Positions 4,527 to 5,491 of a stretch of DNA of 5,491 bases are shown in pieces. The position numbers and the translations under genes were made by a program. How positions within the stretch are numbered: position 1 is the first letter of the stretch; each line of letters opens with the position of its first letter. The notes beneath the pieces are model-generated. The model did not search any database and was not told the DNA's origin. It was given only the letters and a program-made list of their open reading frames with translations. The stretch is from Candidatus Zixiibacteriota bacterium. GTDB taxonomy: Bacteria > Zixibacteria > MSB-5A5 > JAABVY01 > JAHJOQ01. The stretch spans positions 1 to 5,491 of the forward strand of contig JAJRZO010000174.1 of assembly GCA_024275215.1 (NCBI GenBank), in the 5' to 3' direction.

Positions 4527-5491
4527 GCTTTCCTCTCAGCCGTAGCTTCAGCTTTTTGAAGCTGATACTGCAGTTGATAGAGTTTCCAGTATATGCCGCG
4601 CTGCCTGAGAAGTTCATCATGCGAACCTGATTCGCAAAGACAACCTTTGTGCATGACAAGAATCCTGTCAACTTTCTTGATCGTAGAAAGACGATGCGCT
4701 ATGATTATCGATGTCCTGTTTTCCATCAGCCTGTCCATAGCTTCCTGAATCAGCATTTCTGTTTCGGTGTCAACTGACGATGTCGCCTCATCGAGGATCA
4801 GGATTCCCGGATCATAGGCAAGTGCTCTCGCAAAAGAAAGAAGCTGTTTCTGTCCGACCGATAACGATACGCCCCTTTCACCTATTTTGAATCCATAGCC
4901 TCCGGGCAGTGTCTTGACAAATCTGTCGAGATTGACATCCCGCGCCGCCGAGCGCAGCATTTCATCAGTGATCGATTGATTTCCCAGCCTGATATTCTTA
5001 TCGATTGTTCCTGAAAAAAGAAAAACATCCTGAAGCACCAGCCCGATATTTTCACGGACATCGTGTATTGCTATATCTTTGATATTAATCCCATCGAGCC
5101 TTATGGAACCTCGCTGGTGGTCGTAGAATCTCATCAACAGACCGGCGGTAGTGGTTTTGCCGGAACCTGTCGCGCCGACAATCGCTACTTTCTCTCCCGG
5201 TTCGATGCTGAACGACAGGTCTCTGATTACCCATTTTTCATCATCGTATGCAAACCAGACTTTTTCGAATTCGACTTTGCCTTTGCATTGTTTCCATTCT
5301 ATGGGACTCGGTCTGTTATCGAAGCTTAGATTCGTGTCGAGCAATCCAAACACGCTTTCAGCCGATGCCATTGCGGACTGAAGTGTGTTGTATTTCTCAG
5401 ACAGATCCATAATCGGCCTGTAGAATCGTTCGACATATTGTGTGAATGCAACAAGAGTTCCGAATGTCAACGCGCCCTGAATTACTTCGCC
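4523..5491 (-). CDS. ABC exporter (fused membrane and ATPase domains), C-terminal part, cut by the window edge
   Basis: The frame is open from the right edge to TGA at 4523, giving 322 residues. The true start lies beyond the window; the TTG at 5470 is internal to a membrane helix and is not a start. The visible part begins in the last transmembrane helix (GALTFGTLVAFTQY), then a linker and a full ATPase domain. Motifs in visible numbering are Walker A GATGSGKTT (106-114), Q-loop Q154 in VLQDVFLFSG, signature LSVGQKQLLSFARAL (210-224), Walker B ILILDEATSSVD with catalytic Glu235, and H266 in IIIAHRLST. The combination QDVFLFSGTI, LSVGQ and DEATSSVDTETE is what I associate with the YheH/TM288-like half of heterodimeric multidrug or lipid exporters, so a partner half may lie just upstream, off the right edge. 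Expected in the inner membrane, exporting hydrophobic substrates; the substrate is unknown. It is cotranscribed and overlapping with the phosphatase gene. Confidence 0.92.
   Translation of the reverse strand, partial: GEVIQGALTFGTLVAFTQYVERFYRPIMDLSEKYNTLQSAMASAESVFGLLDTNLSFDNRPSPIEWKQCKGKVEFEKVWFAYDDEKWVIRDLSFSIEPGEKVAIVGATGSGKTTTAGLLMRFYDHQRGSIRLDGINIKDIAIHDVRENIGLVLQDVFLFSGTIDKNIRLGNQSITDEMLRSAARDVNLDRFVKTLPGGYGFKIGERGVSLSVGQKQLLSFARALAYDPGILILDEATSSVDTETEMLIQEAMDRLMENRTSIIIAHRLSTIKKVDRILVMHKGCLCESGSHDELLRQRGIYWKLYQLQYQLQKAEATAERKA

Noticed and set aside
5468..5470. TTG at 5470 as the exporter start
   Set aside because: The frame is open to the window edge, and the residues before it (GEVIQGAL) continue the last transmembrane helix of an exporter.

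Overview
The window looks like a chromosomal segment of a free-living bacterium with moderate GC content (by eye a little under 50%). It carries six protein-coding loci and no RNA gene, insertion sequence, CRISPR array or phage gene that I could find. The proteins are bacterial types: a MalK-like ATPase, a phosphomannomutase-family enzyme, a tandem-receiver response regulator, a SuhB-type phosphatase and an MsbA/YheH-like exporter. None fixes a phylum. The small intergenic gaps and mixed functions suit a metagenome-derived genome from a poorly sampled Gram-negative-type lineage, but that is inference.

Layout. On the minus strand, a MalK/UgpC-type sugar-import ATPase (1494 to 433) is followed after 70 bp by the start of an alpha/alpha-toroid-type protein (GTG at 362) that runs off the left edge. 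Divergent from the ATPase, a plus-strand pair holds a phosphomannomutase/phosphoglucomutase-family gene (ATG at 1603) and a stand-alone response regulator with two receiver domains (3004 to 3741). The regulator converges, with an 11-bp gap, on a second minus-strand pair. That pair is the C-terminal part of an exporter-type ABC transporter (enters from the right edge, ends at 4523) and an inositol-monophosphatase-family gene (4526 to 3753). The two overlap by an ATGA.

The most unusual point is that the phosphohexomutase gene is split by a single in-frame TAG at 2722-2724. Domains 1-3 lie before it, and domain 4 with its phosphate-binding loop continues in the same frame to 2946. Both halves are well conserved and nothing else is damaged. 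The event is therefore a recent nonsense mutation, a base-call error, or a codon that is read through or bypassed by restart. No other internal TAG occurs in roughly 1,740 codons of the window, and TAG ends the regulator gene, so genome-wide reassignment of TAG is not supported.

Functionally the left half is consistent with sugar uptake and sugar-phosphate or surface-polysaccharide metabolism: the import ATPase, the phosphohexomutase, and a toroid protein of a type I associate with polysaccharide loci. The right half pairs an exporter half-transporter with a sugar/inositol-phosphate phosphatase. I see no self-evidently new multi-gene system. The remaining items of interest are small RNA-level structures and the unusual gene pairings.
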